Made by a program: the position numbers and the translations under genes
Notes under the pieces: model-generated
What the model saw: only the letters and a program-made list of their open reading frames with translations
Database searches by the model: none
What the model was told of the DNA's origin: nothing
Part shown: piece by piece, positions 12,880 through 20,795 of the stretch
Position numbering within the stretch: position 1 is the first letter of the stretch
How the letters are laid out: each line of letters starts with the position of its first letter
Source: Clostridiales bacterium
GTDB lineage: Bacteria > Bacillota > Clostridia > Lachnospirales > Lachnospiraceae
Length of the DNA stretch: 48,095 nucleotides
Direction of reading: 5' to 3'
Assembly: GCA_019416265.1 (NCBI GenBank)
Contig: DXXQ01000011.1
Location: forward strand, 1 to 48,095

Positions 12880-15666
12880 ATGGAGAAAAAAAGAAGACTG
12901 CTCGCAGTCATCATGACTGTCATTATGGTGATCACCATGCTCCCGTCTATGGTCTTTGCGACACCTTCGGGAGAAATGGGAGGTAAGCTGAAGGTATACG
13001 GCTATCCGGTTGTTGGAACAACTCTGAAAGCCGACTTTGGCAAAGCAACACCGGAGGGAATCACAGACGGAGATGTGAGCTTTAAATGGTCAAGAAAGAT
13101 CAGCGAGGAAGAATTAAAAGAAATAGGAACTGAGAAAGAATACAAGGTTACGGAAGAAGACCTGGGATATAAGCTTGTGCTTGAGGTTACCGGAAAAGAA
13201 GAGCTTGGTCTCACCGGAAGCCTGAAAGCAGTTACCCCTGAGGTAACAGCAACAGAGCAGGAGGCACAGGCCCTGGTGGAAGCGGAAACAGCTGAGAAAG
13301 GAGAATCCGTAATCACTCCTTCAGCAGAAGGCACGGCAGTGGACAGTGTGGAAGTAGAAGAAGTCCCTGAAGAAGAATGGGAAGAAGAGGAACTCCAGGA
13401 AGGAGAACTTCAGACAGAAGAAACTCCTGAGGAGAATACCCAGCCTTATGAGGAAGAAGTGGAAGGCGAACTCCAGGAAGACAGCGGCGAGGGTATAGAC
13501 GGCGAAGAACTGGATGTTACCATCAGCGAAGAGCTTGACGGCGACGGATCCGGAGAGTCACAGGAGCCTGCTTATCAGGTGGAGGCTGTGACAGGAACTG
13601 AGGACGGAACAGTGAATCTCGGAACAGTAACTTCAGGAGAGGAAAGCGACAGCTTTGCAGTCCTCAGCATCAAAAATACAGGAACAGGCGTCCTTAACTT
13701 CCAGTCTATCGCACCGGAACACGTTATGGCAATGGATATTGAAGAGCCCCTTCAGCCGGGAAGTGAGATTCAGGTATGGGTTCAGCCAAGAGAAGGACTG
13801 GAAGCCGGAGAATATCTGGATACAGTCACCTATAAAACCGAAGAAGGCGCTGAGACATCTTTCCAGGTTCAGATGACAATTGCCCCGAAGGAAGCGCCTG
13901 TTTACGGACTTACTGCAGATATGGATGCAGTGACCTTCGAGGATCTTGAAGAGGGATATCAGGAAGCCGGAAGCTGGACAGTGACTCTTACCAACTCCGG
14001 GGAAGATAAACTGACCCTGAAGGTTCCGCAGTCAGAGAACTTTGAGATTAACCGGATTCTTGTAGAAGGCACGGAGGAAAGCCTTATCCTTGAGAAGGGC
14101 GCGCAGGCGTCTTTCGAAATCAAGCCAAGAACCGGACTTACAGAAGGATACTATCAGGAAACTCTGACATTCGGCATTGAAGAAAGCGCGGATGTTACCA
14201 GAAATATAAACGCAGACGTAACAATTAAAAAAGCACAGACAGAAAAGACAGAGATCTCTCTGAATCCGGAATCCATCAGTTTTGATTCTCTGAAAGAGGG
14301 ATACGAAAATACAGAACCTGTCACAGTTACAGTGACAAATAGCGGAAATGTAACAGTTGCTCTTGCACAGCCCGTTGCAGAGTACTTTGATCTGGGAGCA
14401 ATCTCTGCAGAGGAGCTGGCTCCGGGAGAATCCGCATCCTTTACGGCAGTTCCGGCAGCGGGACTTGCAGCAGGAGAATATCAGGAGAAAATCCAGATTT
14501 TCAGAAAAGACGATACAGAAAAGCCTCTTGCAGAGCTTCCGGCTGCGATCAAAGTAGCTCAGAAAGAAGTTCACAAGCTTACTGTTTCTCCGTCAGTCCT
14601 TGACTTCGGCGAAGTGGAAAAAGGCTACAAATCACCGGAAAAGCAGGTGATCACTCTCACTAACGAGGGAAATACCCAGGTTACTGTAGAAAAACCGGAG
14701 AGCGATTACTTCCGAATTGGAAATCTCTCAAAGGATACACTTGAGCCGGGTGAGACATGCACAATTGCAATCCGTCCGAAGGAAGGGCTGGATGTTAGCA
14801 CATACGTTGAGACAATCTTCGTTCCCAACAGCGCAAGCTCAGATGTAAGCGTAGATGTGGAATTTACCGTAAACGCAGCGGCAGTGGAGCTTCTGGAGGT
14901 TCAGAAGCCGTCTGCAGTGAAGGATGTAAAGAACGGCGCAGAGAAATCTGTAAAAGGTCTGGGAATTCCTACCAGCGTCACGATCGACACAACAGAAGGC
15001 AAAATGAAAGCGAAAGTGAAATGGAATGTGGAAGACTGTGCGTATGACCGCTCCGTAAAGGAGGCTCAGAGCTTTACCGTAAAAGGAAAAGTAGTTCTTC
15101 CTGAGGGTGTTTCCAACCCCAATGAAGTAAGCCTTTCCACTTCTGTGAAGGTATCTGTAAAAGCGGCTTATGTGCCGAAGGTTGCAGATCCATCCAACAA
15201 TAAGATTACGGGAATGTCTTCTGACGGATACACAACACAGTCCAAGATTTCCTTTGAAGCAGTGGGAGCAGGTATGGAAAATACCAGCCCAAGAGCAGGA
15301 GATGTCCGTTATGAACCTCTGAAATGGAAGGTTATCAACACAAACAGCTGGCAGGGAGCTCCTTATACTGCAACTTTCGGTATCACGAAAGCCGGAAATT
15401 ACACGTTAAAGGTTCTCTTTGAACGTCAGAAATATGACGGCAGCGACTGGGTAGCAGAAGGAGAAAACGATACCAAACAGGTTAATTTCTCGATTGCTCA
15501 GGGGCAAAATGTAACGCCTACTCCATCTGCACAGCAGAAGAATCCGGATAAGAAATCTGCTGTAGAGACCGGAGATACAACGGCGATCATGCCGTTTGTG
15601 ATCATTCTGATCGTTGCGGTGCTCTGCATTGCAGGTGTAGTTATCTACAAGAAGAAAAAGAAATAA
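12880..15666 (+). CDS. Large cell-surface protein with Ig-like and ASH-type repeats and C-terminal anchor
   Basis: 928 residues. Signal peptide about 1-28 (KKRR, hydrophobic core, VFA cut). An Ig-like domain (about 32-125, GYPVVGTTLKADF) is followed by a Glu/Pro-rich linker (about 130-227). Then four roughly 105-residue repeats, near 232-338, 341-452, 457-565 and 566-668, with the pattern F..L.EGY...V.VTLTNSGN....L......F.......L.PG....F.I.P..GL..G.Y.ETI, resembling ASH/choice-of-anchor-D beta-sandwiches. A Big_4-like domain (about 672-768, KAKVKWNVED...SFTVKG) and a further beta domain lead to AVETGD, a membrane segment (IMPFVIILIVAVLCIAGVVIY) and KKKKK. AVETGD-TM-Lys resembles a degenerate LPxTG sorting signal. 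Function is probably structural or adhesive; no enzyme motif is visible. ATG follows AAAGGAGG. Confidence 0.85.
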   Translation: MEKKRRLLAVIMTVIMVITMLPSMVFATPSGEMGGKLKVYGYPVVGTTLKADFGKATPEGITDGDVSFKWSRKISEEELKEIGTEKEYKVTEEDLGYKLVLEVTGKEELGLTGSLKAVTPEVTATEQEAQALVEAETAEKGESVITPSAEGTAVDSVEVEEVPEEEWEEEELQEGELQTEETPEENTQPYEEEVEGELQEDSGEGIDGEELDVTISEELDGDGSGESQEPAYQVEAVTGTEDGTVNLGTVTSGEESDSFAVLSIKNTGTGVLNFQSIAPEHVMAMDIEEPLQPGSEIQVWVQPREGLEAGEYLDTVTYKTEEGAETSFQVQMTIAPKEAPVYGLTADMDAVTFEDLEEGYQEAGSWTVTLTNSGEDKLTLKVPQSENFEINRILVEGTEESLILEKGAQASFEIKPRTGLTEGYYQETLTFGIEESADVTRNINADVTIKKAQTEKTEISLNPESISFDSLKEGYENTEPVTVTVTNSGNVTVALAQPVAEYFDLGAISAEELAPGESASFTAVPAAGLAAGEYQEKIQIFRKDDTEKPLAELPAAIKVAQKEVHKLTVSPSVLDFGEVEKGYKSPEKQVITLTNEGNTQVTVEKPESDYFRIGNLSKDTLEPGETCTIAIRPKEGLDVSTYVETIFVPNSASSDVSVDVEFTVNAAAVELLEVQKPSAVKDVKNGAEKSVKGLGIPTSVTIDTTEGKMKAKVKWNVEDCAYDRSVKEAQSFTVKGKVVLPEGVSNPNEVSLSTSVKVSVKAAYVPKVADPSNNKITGMSSDGYTTQSKISFEAVGAGMENTSPRAGDVRYEPLKWKVINTNSWQGAPYTATFGITKAGNYTLKVLFERQKYDGSDWVAEGENDTKQVNFSIAQGQNVTPTPSAQQKNPDKKSAVETGDTTAIMPFVIILIVAVLCIAGVVIYKKKKK

Positions 15667-15691
15667 AAAAGAATAAGGAACTAAGTTTCTG

Positions 15692-15719
15692 CCGCCCTCT
15701 TCGGAGGGCGGTTTTCTTT
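15692..15719 (+). terminator. Strong terminator with UUCG tetraloop
   Basis: CCGCCCTC (15692-15699), TTCG loop, GAGGGCGG (15704-15711), then TTTTCTTT. An outer GAACTAA/TTAGTTC pair (about 15678-15724) extends the hairpin. It ends the surface-protein transcript. Confidence 0.93.
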
Positions 15720-15765
15720 AGTTCTCAGGAAGTTTGATAGGATTTTTTTAAGAGAATCCGAGTTG

Positions 15766-15792
15766 TTAGCACTCTTTTGAAATGAGTGCTAG
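15766..15792 (+). promoter_or_regulatory. CIRCE operator (HrcA binding site) upstream of htpG
   Basis: TTAGCACTC (15766-15774), 9-nt spacer, GAGTGCTAG (15784-15792): 17 of 18 arm positions match the CIRCE consensus TTAGCACTC-N9-GAGTGCTAA. HrcA represses class I heat-shock genes through this site. It lies 7 nt before the -35 box of htpG. Confidence 0.92.
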
Positions 15793-15799
15793 ATTTTCC

Positions 15800-15828
15800 T
15801 TGACTTTTTGAGACAATGGTATTACTAT
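15800..15828 (+). promoter_or_regulatory. Promoter of htpG
   Basis: TTGACT (15800-15805), 17-nt spacer, TACTAT (15823-15828). It lies just downstream of the CIRCE element and gives a leader of about 75 nt. Confidence 0.72.
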
Positions 15829-15910
15829 ATGTGATATGAAAAAGAGAAAAACGACTGAGACCATATAAAATAAGGTCCGGAAGAATAAAAATAAAAGGAG
15901 TGTGGGCAGC

Positions 15911-17977
15911 ATGGCTGTAAAACATGGAAACTTATCAATCAACAGTGACAACATTTTTCCGATTATCAAAAAGTGGTTATATTCCGACCATGATATTTTC
16001 GTAAGAGAGCTGGTATCCAACGGATGTGATGCGATCACGAAATTAAAAAAGCTGGAGGTTATGGGAGAATATAATTTCCCTGACGATTATAAGGCGAAAA
16101 TTGAGGTTGTAGTAAATCCGGAAAAGAAAACGCTGAAATTCATTGATAACGGTATCGGTATGACAGCGGACGAGGTAGAAGAATACATTACTCAGATCGC
16201 TTTCTCCGGCGCAACTCAGTTCCTTGAGAAATATAAGGATAAAACAACCGAAGATCAGATGATCGGACACTTCGGACTTGGTTTTTATTCTGCATTTATG
16301 GTAGCGGATGAGGTTCATATCGACACACTTTCCTATACAGAGGGAGCAACTCCTGTACATTGGACCTGTGACGGCGGAACAGAGTATGATATTCAGGATG
16401 GAAATAAGACAACAGTAGGTACGGAGATTACACTTTTCCTCAACGAGGAGAGTCTGGAATTTGCCAATGAATATCGTATGCGTGAGGTTCTTGAGAAATA
16501 CTGTTCCTTCATGCCTGTTAACATTTACCTCTCCAAAGAGAATGCACCTCAGGAATACGAGACCATCGATGAGGCGGATTTAAAAGAAGATGACGTTGTT
16601 GTGGAAAGAATCCATGAGGATGCCAAAACAGAGGAAAAAGAAAATGAAAACGGAGAAAAAGAAATCGTAGAGGTTTCTCCGGCCAAAGATAAGGTGAAGA
16701 TCAACAAACGTCCTGTTTCCTTAAGCGATACACATCCGCTGTGGATGAAACATCCAAATGAGTGTACAGACGAGGAATATAAGGAGTTCTACCGCAAGGT
16801 ATTTATGGACTACAAGGAGCCGTTATTCTGGATCCACCTGAATATGGATTATCCGTTTAACTTAAAAGGTATCCTGTACTTCCCGAAAATCAATACAGAG
16901 TATGATTCCATTGAGGGAACCATCAAGCTGTACAATAACCAGGTATTTATCGCAGACAACATTAAAGAAGTGATCCCGGAATTCCTCCTTCTTTTGAAAG
17001 GTGTGATCGACTGTCCGGATCTTCCGCTGAATGTTTCCAGAAGCGCGCTGCAGAATGATGGATTTGTCCAGAAGATTTCCGAATATATTTCCAAGAAAGT
17101 AGCGGATAAGCTTACGGGAATGTGCAAGACAGACCGTGAGTCCTACGAGAAATACTGGGATGATATCAGTCCGTTCATTAAATTCGGCTGCATCAAGGAT
17201 ACGAAATTTGCGGATAAGATCAGCGATTACGTTCTTTTCAAAAACCTGGACGGCAAATATCTCACCCTGAAAGACTGCATCGAAGCAAATAAGAAAGAAA
17301 CCGAAGAGGTCAAAGAGGAAACAGCAGAAGAAACAAAAGAAGAGGCCGGAGAGGAAAAGAAAGAAGAGCAGAAAGAACCGGAAAAAACAACTATCTTCTA
17401 TGTGACAGACGAGGTTCAGCAGAGCCAGTACATCAATATGTTCAAGGAAGCCGGAAAGGATGCCGTGATCCTGAAACACAATATTGACAATCCGTTTATT
17501 TCTCATCTGGAACAGAGAAATCAGGAAGTACAGTTCAAGAGAATTGACGCAGATCTTTCCGAAGAAATGAAGGCAGAGGGAGCAGCCGACGAAGAGACAG
17601 CTAAAACTCTGACAGAACTGTTCCGCAAGACTCTCGGCAGGGAAAACCTGGAAGTAAAGGTGGAAAACCTGAAAAATGAGAGCATTTCCGCAATGATGAC
17701 TCTTTCTGAAGAAAGCCGCCGTATGCAGGATATGATGAAGATGTACAATATGTACGGAATGGATCCGAATATGTTCGGAGGACAGGAGACACTGGTTCTT
17801 AACGCAAATCATTCTCTTGTAAAATATCTTGCGGAAAACAAAGAATCTGACAAAGCTCCGGTCATCTGCGAACAGCTTTATGACCTGGCTATGTTAAGCC
17901 ACAAACAGCTTTCTCCGGAAGCAATGACAAAATTTGTTCAGAGAAGCAACGAAATCCTTCTTATGCTGACGAAATAA
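15911..17977 (+). CDS. htpG: Molecular chaperone HtpG (bacterial Hsp90)
   Basis: 688 residues from ATG 15911 (MAVKHGNLS), 10 nt after AAGGAG; an in-frame GTG at 15902 is too close to that site. ATP-dependent dimeric chaperone. The N-terminal GHKL ATPase shows FVRELVSNGCDAITK (catalytic Glu, Asn), DNGIGM and GHFGLGFYSAFMV; the middle domain includes the conserved SRSALQND; the C-terminal region is the dimerisation domain. It is longer than E. coli HtpG (624) because of two charged stretches: about 228-262, near the N/middle boundary, and a Glu/Lys-rich run at about 461-492. A CIRCE site upstream points to HrcA control. Single-gene unit. Confidence 0.96.
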   Translation: MAVKHGNLSINSDNIFPIIKKWLYSDHDIFVRELVSNGCDAITKLKKLEVMGEYNFPDDYKAKIEVVVNPEKKTLKFIDNGIGMTADEVEEYITQIAFSGATQFLEKYKDKTTEDQMIGHFGLGFYSAFMVADEVHIDTLSYTEGATPVHWTCDGGTEYDIQDGNKTTVGTEITLFLNEESLEFANEYRMREVLEKYCSFMPVNIYLSKENAPQEYETIDEADLKEDDVVVERIHEDAKTEEKENENGEKEIVEVSPAKDKVKINKRPVSLSDTHPLWMKHPNECTDEEYKEFYRKVFMDYKEPLFWIHLNMDYPFNLKGILYFPKINTEYDSIEGTIKLYNNQVFIADNIKEVIPEFLLLLKGVIDCPDLPLNVSRSALQNDGFVQKISEYISKKVADKLTGMCKTDRESYEKYWDDISPFIKFGCIKDTKFADKISDYVLFKNLDGKYLTLKDCIEANKKETEEVKEETAEETKEEAGEEKKEEQKEPEKTTIFYVTDEVQQSQYINMFKEAGKDAVILKHNIDNPFISHLEQRNQEVQFKRIDADLSEEMKAEGAADEETAKTLTELFRKTLGRENLEVKVENLKNESISAMMTLSEESRRMQDMMKMYNMYGMDPNMFGGQETLVLNANHSLVKYLAENKESDKAPVICEQLYDLAMLSHKQLSPEAMTKFVQRSNEILLMLTK

Positions 17978-17998
17978 GAGGAAGAAACAATAAAAAAG

Positions 17999-18025
17999 GT
18001 TACTGTTCACTTTGTTCACAGTAAC
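17999..18025 (+). repeat. Dispersed palindromic repeat, copy 1
   Basis: 27-nt element from GTTACTG to CAGTAAC, with GTTCAC-TTT-GTTCAC inside; it folds into an 8-bp stem (GTTACTGT/ACAGTAAC). Related copies lie at 35755-35781 and, inverted, at 48070-48095. It sits between htpG and the following terminator. Confidence 0.8.
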
Positions 18026-18028
18026 TAA

Positions 18029-18063
18029 AAAAGCTCCTGTGTATACACTGCAGGAGCTTTTTC
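18029..18063 (+). terminator. Terminator after htpG
   Basis: AAAAGCTCCTG / CAGGAGCTTTT stem (about 18029-18039 with 18051-18061) with an 11-nt loop and a T-rich end. The next promoter begins immediately after. Confidence 0.85.
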
Positions 18064-18092
18064 TTGCTTATGCAAAAGAACTCTGCTATAAT
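18064..18092 (+). promoter_or_regulatory. Promoter of ftsW/spoVE-like gene
   Basis: TTGCTT (18064-18069), 17-nt spacer, TATAAT (18087-18092) with extended TGC. Near the expected +1 a perfect small hairpin TGTGTGC-ACAG-GCACACA (18101-18118) would cap the 5' end of the mRNA, which could affect stability; that is inference. Confidence 0.78.
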
Positions 18093-18157
18093 AATCCCAA
18101 TGTGTGCACAGGCACACAAAAACAGAAATGATGAAATAAGAAAGAATCGGTGATGGA

Positions 18158-19363
18158 ATGGGAAAAAGCAGAGCGCAGAAGCGCCGGGCGAAATCTTTTC
18201 ATATAAAGGCACTGTTGGGACAGAAGAGTGATTATTATGACTATAATCTGGTGGCTGTCATCGTGCTTTTGACCTGCTTCGGTCTGGTTATGCTGTATAG
18301 TACAAGCGCCTATATGGCGGAAATCGACTGGGGCGATGATATGCACTACTTTAAGAAACAGGCGGTGATCAGTGTTGCCTGTATCATAGTGGCGCTGGTA
18401 ATTTCCAAAATAGATTATCATATTCTGAGCTACTTTACCACCTTTCTCTATGTAGCCTCGATCATACTGATGGTTTTGGTAAAAACGCCTCTGGGAAGTT
18501 CGGCCAATGGAGCCCAGAGATGGCTGGAAATCGGACCCATCCGCTTTCAGCCTTCAGAGATAGCGAAGATTGCGGTCATTGTGTGTCTTCCCTATATGAT
18601 CGTGCAGATGGGAAAACAGATAAAAACATTAAAAGCCTGTATGGTACTTGGAAGCATCGGGGGGCTCCTTGCTCTTGTAGCTCATGTTTTTACAGATAAC
18701 TTAAGTACCGCAATCATTATCTTCTGTATTACGGCGGGATTGATTTTTGTGGCCCATCCGGATTTAAAGGTCTTTATCATTATCCTTCTGGTTGTGCTGG
18801 CGCTTATTGCAGGCGGAGTCTTTTTTCTCAATGCAACCGTAGACCCTGCCACAAATGATAACTTCCGTATCCGTCGTATTCTGGTGTGGCTGCACCCGGA
18901 AGCTTACGCGGACAGCTATGGATATCAGACTCTCCAGGCGCTTTACGCCATTGGATCGGGAGGGCTTTTTGGAAGAGGCCTGGGAAACAGCATCCAGAAG
19001 CTTGGAAGCGTACCTGAGGCACAGAATGATATGATCTTTTCCATTATATTGGAAGAACTGGGGATTTTCGGAGGAATTATTGTACTACTCCTGTATGGAT
19101 ATCTGCTGTACAGACTTTTCTTCATTGCCCAGAATGCACCGGATATGTTTGGTTCCCTGATGGTCAGCGGAATTTTTATCCATATAGCATTGCAGGTTAT
19201 TTTAAATGTGGCGGTAGTGGTAAATCTTCTGCCAAATACCGGTGTAACGCTGCCGTTCATCAGCTACGGAGGCACATCCGTCCTCTTCCTGATGTCGGAG
19301 ATGGGACTTGCCCTGAGTGTGGCGCGGAAAATCAAGTTTGAGGAACCGGAACAGATCCTGTAA
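18158..19363 (+). CDS. ftsW: FtsW/RodA/SpoVE family lipid II polymerase
   Basis: 401 residues, polytopic (about ten membrane segments), preceded by a basic cytoplasmic N-terminus (GKSRAQKRRAKSF). SEDS-family peptidoglycan glycosyltransferase that polymerises lipid II with a partner penicillin-binding protein. Family marks: GLVMLYSTSAY in TM1, GAQRWLEIGPIRFQPSEIAKIA (the conserved W and PSE block), NDMIFSIILEELGIFGG, and the C-terminal LLPNTGVTLPFISYGGTS. Sequence alone does not separate FtsW (division septum) from SpoVE (spore cortex); the gene stands alone rather than in a dcw or mur cluster. The ribosome site ahead of ATG 18158 is weak. Confidence 0.88.
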   Translation: MGKSRAQKRRAKSFHIKALLGQKSDYYDYNLVAVIVLLTCFGLVMLYSTSAYMAEIDWGDDMHYFKKQAVISVACIIVALVISKIDYHILSYFTTFLYVASIILMVLVKTPLGSSANGAQRWLEIGPIRFQPSEIAKIAVIVCLPYMIVQMGKQIKTLKACMVLGSIGGLLALVAHVFTDNLSTAIIIFCITAGLIFVAHPDLKVFIIILLVVLALIAGGVFFLNATVDPATNDNFRIRRILVWLHPEAYADSYGYQTLQALYAIGSGGLFGRGLGNSIQKLGSVPEAQNDMIFSIILEELGIFGGIIVLLLYGYLLYRLFFIAQNAPDMFGSLMVSGIFIHIALQVILNVAVVVNLLPNTGVTLPFISYGGTSVLFLMSEMGLALSVARKIKFEEPEQIL

Positions 19364-19385
19364 TGAAAAATGTGAAAAAAATCTC

Positions 19386-19414
19386 TTGACAAACAGGGGC
19401 GGAGCATATATACT
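19386..19414 (+). promoter_or_regulatory. Promoter of acpP / fatty-acid synthesis cluster
   Basis: Consensus TTGACA (19386-19391), 17-nt spacer, TATACT (19409-19414). The FabT-like operator at 19411-19429 overlaps the -10 box and expected start site, an ideal position for repression. Confidence 0.85.
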
Positions 19415-19429
19415 TTGGACATCAAAGTA
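19411..19429 (+). promoter_or_regulatory. FabT-like operator 1 (acpP)
   Basis: Perfect inverted repeat TACTTTG-GACAT-CAAAGTA. The TTTG-N5-CAAA core matches the MarR-family FabT motif (TTTGATTATCAAA type) of Firmicutes fatty-acid regulons. A second copy is at 19773-19791. Confidence 0.7.
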
Positions 19430-19470
19430 ATTGCGCAAGATTAAGATACTTGATAAAAGGAGAAAATGAA

Positions 19471-19704
19471 ATGTTAGAGAAAATGAGCGAAATGATCGCA
19501 GAACAGTTAAGCTGTGACGCAGCAACAATCACACTTGAAACTTCCTTCAAGGATGACCTTGGAGCAGACTCTCTCGATTTATTTGAGCTTGTAATGGCTC
19601 TGGAAGATGAGTACGGAGTTGAGATTCCGGCTGAAGAGCTTACAGAACTTACAACAGTTGGCGCTGTTATCGATTATCTGAAAAATAAAGGCATCGACGC
19701 ATAA
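19471..19704 (+). CDS. acpP: Acyl carrier protein
   Basis: 77 residues from ATG 19471 (MLEKMSEMIAEQL), 8 nt after AAAAGGAG; the frame reads further upstream but without a start signal. It carries growing acyl chains on a 4'-phosphopantetheine attached to the Ser of the DLGADSLDLFELVMALE motif (Ser near residue 36). The acidic helix II is typical. First gene of the type II fatty-acid cluster; an attenuating hairpin after it (19723-19766) would let acpP be expressed more than the downstream enzymes. A PPTase that could activate it is encoded at 30270. Confidence 0.96.
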   Translation: MLEKMSEMIAEQLSCDAATITLETSFKDDLGADSLDLFELVMALEDEYGVEIPAEELTELTTVGAVIDYLKNKGIDA

Positions 19705-19722
19705 GTGATGCTTAAGGAAGAA

Positions 19723-19766
19723 ATCTCCTTGAAACCCTGAGCGGGTTTCGGGGAGATACATTTTTA
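19723..19766 (+). terminator. Terminator/attenuator between acpP and fabD
   Basis: Nested stems ATCTCC/GGAGAT (19723-19728 with 19752-19757) and GAAACCC/GGGTTTC (about 19731-19737 with 19743-19749), followed by ACATTTTTA. A moderate terminator that probably allows partial read-through into fabD. Confidence 0.65.
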
Positions 19767-19772
19767 AACAAT

Positions 19773-19791
19773 TACTTTGCGAATCAAAATG
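19773..19791 (+). promoter_or_regulatory. FabT-like operator 2 (fabD)
   Basis: TACTTTG-CGAAT-CAAAATG, the same TTTG-N5-CAAA core as operator 1, about 85 nt before the fabD ATG and just after the attenuator. The fabD promoter itself is AT-rich and could not be placed with certainty. Confidence 0.6.
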
Positions 19792-19874
19792 TTTTAAAGC
19801 TAAATAATTTTAAGATAAAAATATAAAGTATAAAATGGATGGATCAATGAATCCGGAAAGGCGAGGACCGATTT

Positions 19875-20795
19875 ATGAGCAAGACTGCATTTATTTTTCC
19901 GGGACAGGGCGCCCAGTATGTGGGGATGGCGAAGGATTTTTATGAACAGATCCCTGTTTCCAGAAAAGTAATCGACAAGGCGTCTCAGGCCACAGGAATT
20001 GACATTCCGGCGCTTTGCTTTCAGGCAAACGAAAAAATAAATATTACGGAATATACACAGATCGCCATGCTTGCGGCAGAGGCGGCAATGCTTCGCGCGC
20101 TGGAGGAGAGAGGGGTACGTTCCCAGGTGAATGCAGGCTTAAGCCTTGGGGAATACGGAGCCTTGCTGGCATCCGGCGTTATGAGTGAGGAGGATGCTTT
20201 CGCGGCTGTACGAAGAAGAGGAATTCTGATGCAGGAGGCAGTTCCCACAGGCGGAGTCATGGCTGCAGTCCTGGGAGCAGAGGCGGCTCTCATAGAGGAA
20301 ATCTGTGAAAAAACAGAGGGGATTGTTTCCGTTGCCAATTATAACTGCCCCGGACAGATTGTGATCACCGGAGAGAAGGAAGCAGTGGAAAGAGCCGGGG
20401 AGTCCTTAAAGGAAGCCGGAGCAAGAAGAATCATTCCGTTAAACGTAAGCGGGCCGTTTCATTCCGGGATGCTGGAAGGAGCGGGAGAGAAACTGGGAGA
20501 AGCTCTGGCAGAGGTGAAGCTTCATGAGTTTACAGTTCCTTATGTGACAAATGTTACGGCACAATATGTAACAGAGACATCGGAAGTGAAAGAGCTTCTG
20601 GTAAAACAGGTTTCTTCTCCGGTGCGCTGGCAGCAGTGTGTGGAAAGAATGCTGGCAGACGGAGTGGATACGTTTATAGAAATCGGGCCGGGAAAAACGC
20701 TGGCAGGATTTATGAGAAAAATTGACAGGAAAGCGAAAGTCCTGAACGTGGAAAAAGTGGAAGATTTGGAAAAAGCAGTAAAGGAGTGCCTTTAA
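19875..20795 (+). CDS. fabD: Malonyl-CoA:ACP transacylase
   Basis: 306 residues, the usual length. Transfers malonyl from CoA to ACP. FPGQGAQYVGM (8-18) opens the alpha/beta-hydrolase-like domain; the nucleophile is S90 in GLSLGEYGA, and a PFHSGML motif supplies the catalytic His. The ferredoxin-like small subdomain is intact. The ATG follows AAAGGCGAGG. The stop codon abuts the fabG ATG with no gap, implying coupled translation. In many Clostridia fabK lies between acpP and fabD; here there is only the attenuator and operator. Confidence 0.96.
   Translation: MSKTAFIFPGQGAQYVGMAKDFYEQIPVSRKVIDKASQATGIDIPALCFQANEKINITEYTQIAMLAAEAAMLRALEERGVRSQVNAGLSLGEYGALLASGVMSEEDAFAAVRRRGILMQEAVPTGGVMAAVLGAEAALIEEICEKTEGIVSVANYNCPGQIVITGEKEAVERAGESLKEAGARRIIPLNVSGPFHSGMLEGAGEKLGEALAEVKLHEFTVPYVTNVTAQYVTETSEVKELLVKQVSSPVRWQQCVERMLADGVDTFIEIGPGKTLAGFMRKIDRKAKVLNVEKVEDLEKAVKECL

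Noticed and set aside
13280..13560. Repetitive GAAGAA-rich DNA considered as a simple repeat or CRISPR-like array
   Set aside because: It is in frame and encodes the Glu-rich linker of the surface protein; units are irregular and have no spacer structure. No CRISPR array was found anywhere.
16862..17812. 316-residue Phe/Cys-rich open frame on the - strand
   Set aside because: Antisense to htpG; the runs of Phe and Leu mirror the Glu/Lys codons of the charged linker.
19705..19874. Search for a fabK remnant between acpP and fabD
   Set aside because: Only a hairpin, an operator and AT-rich leader are present; no frame with FabK-like sequence.
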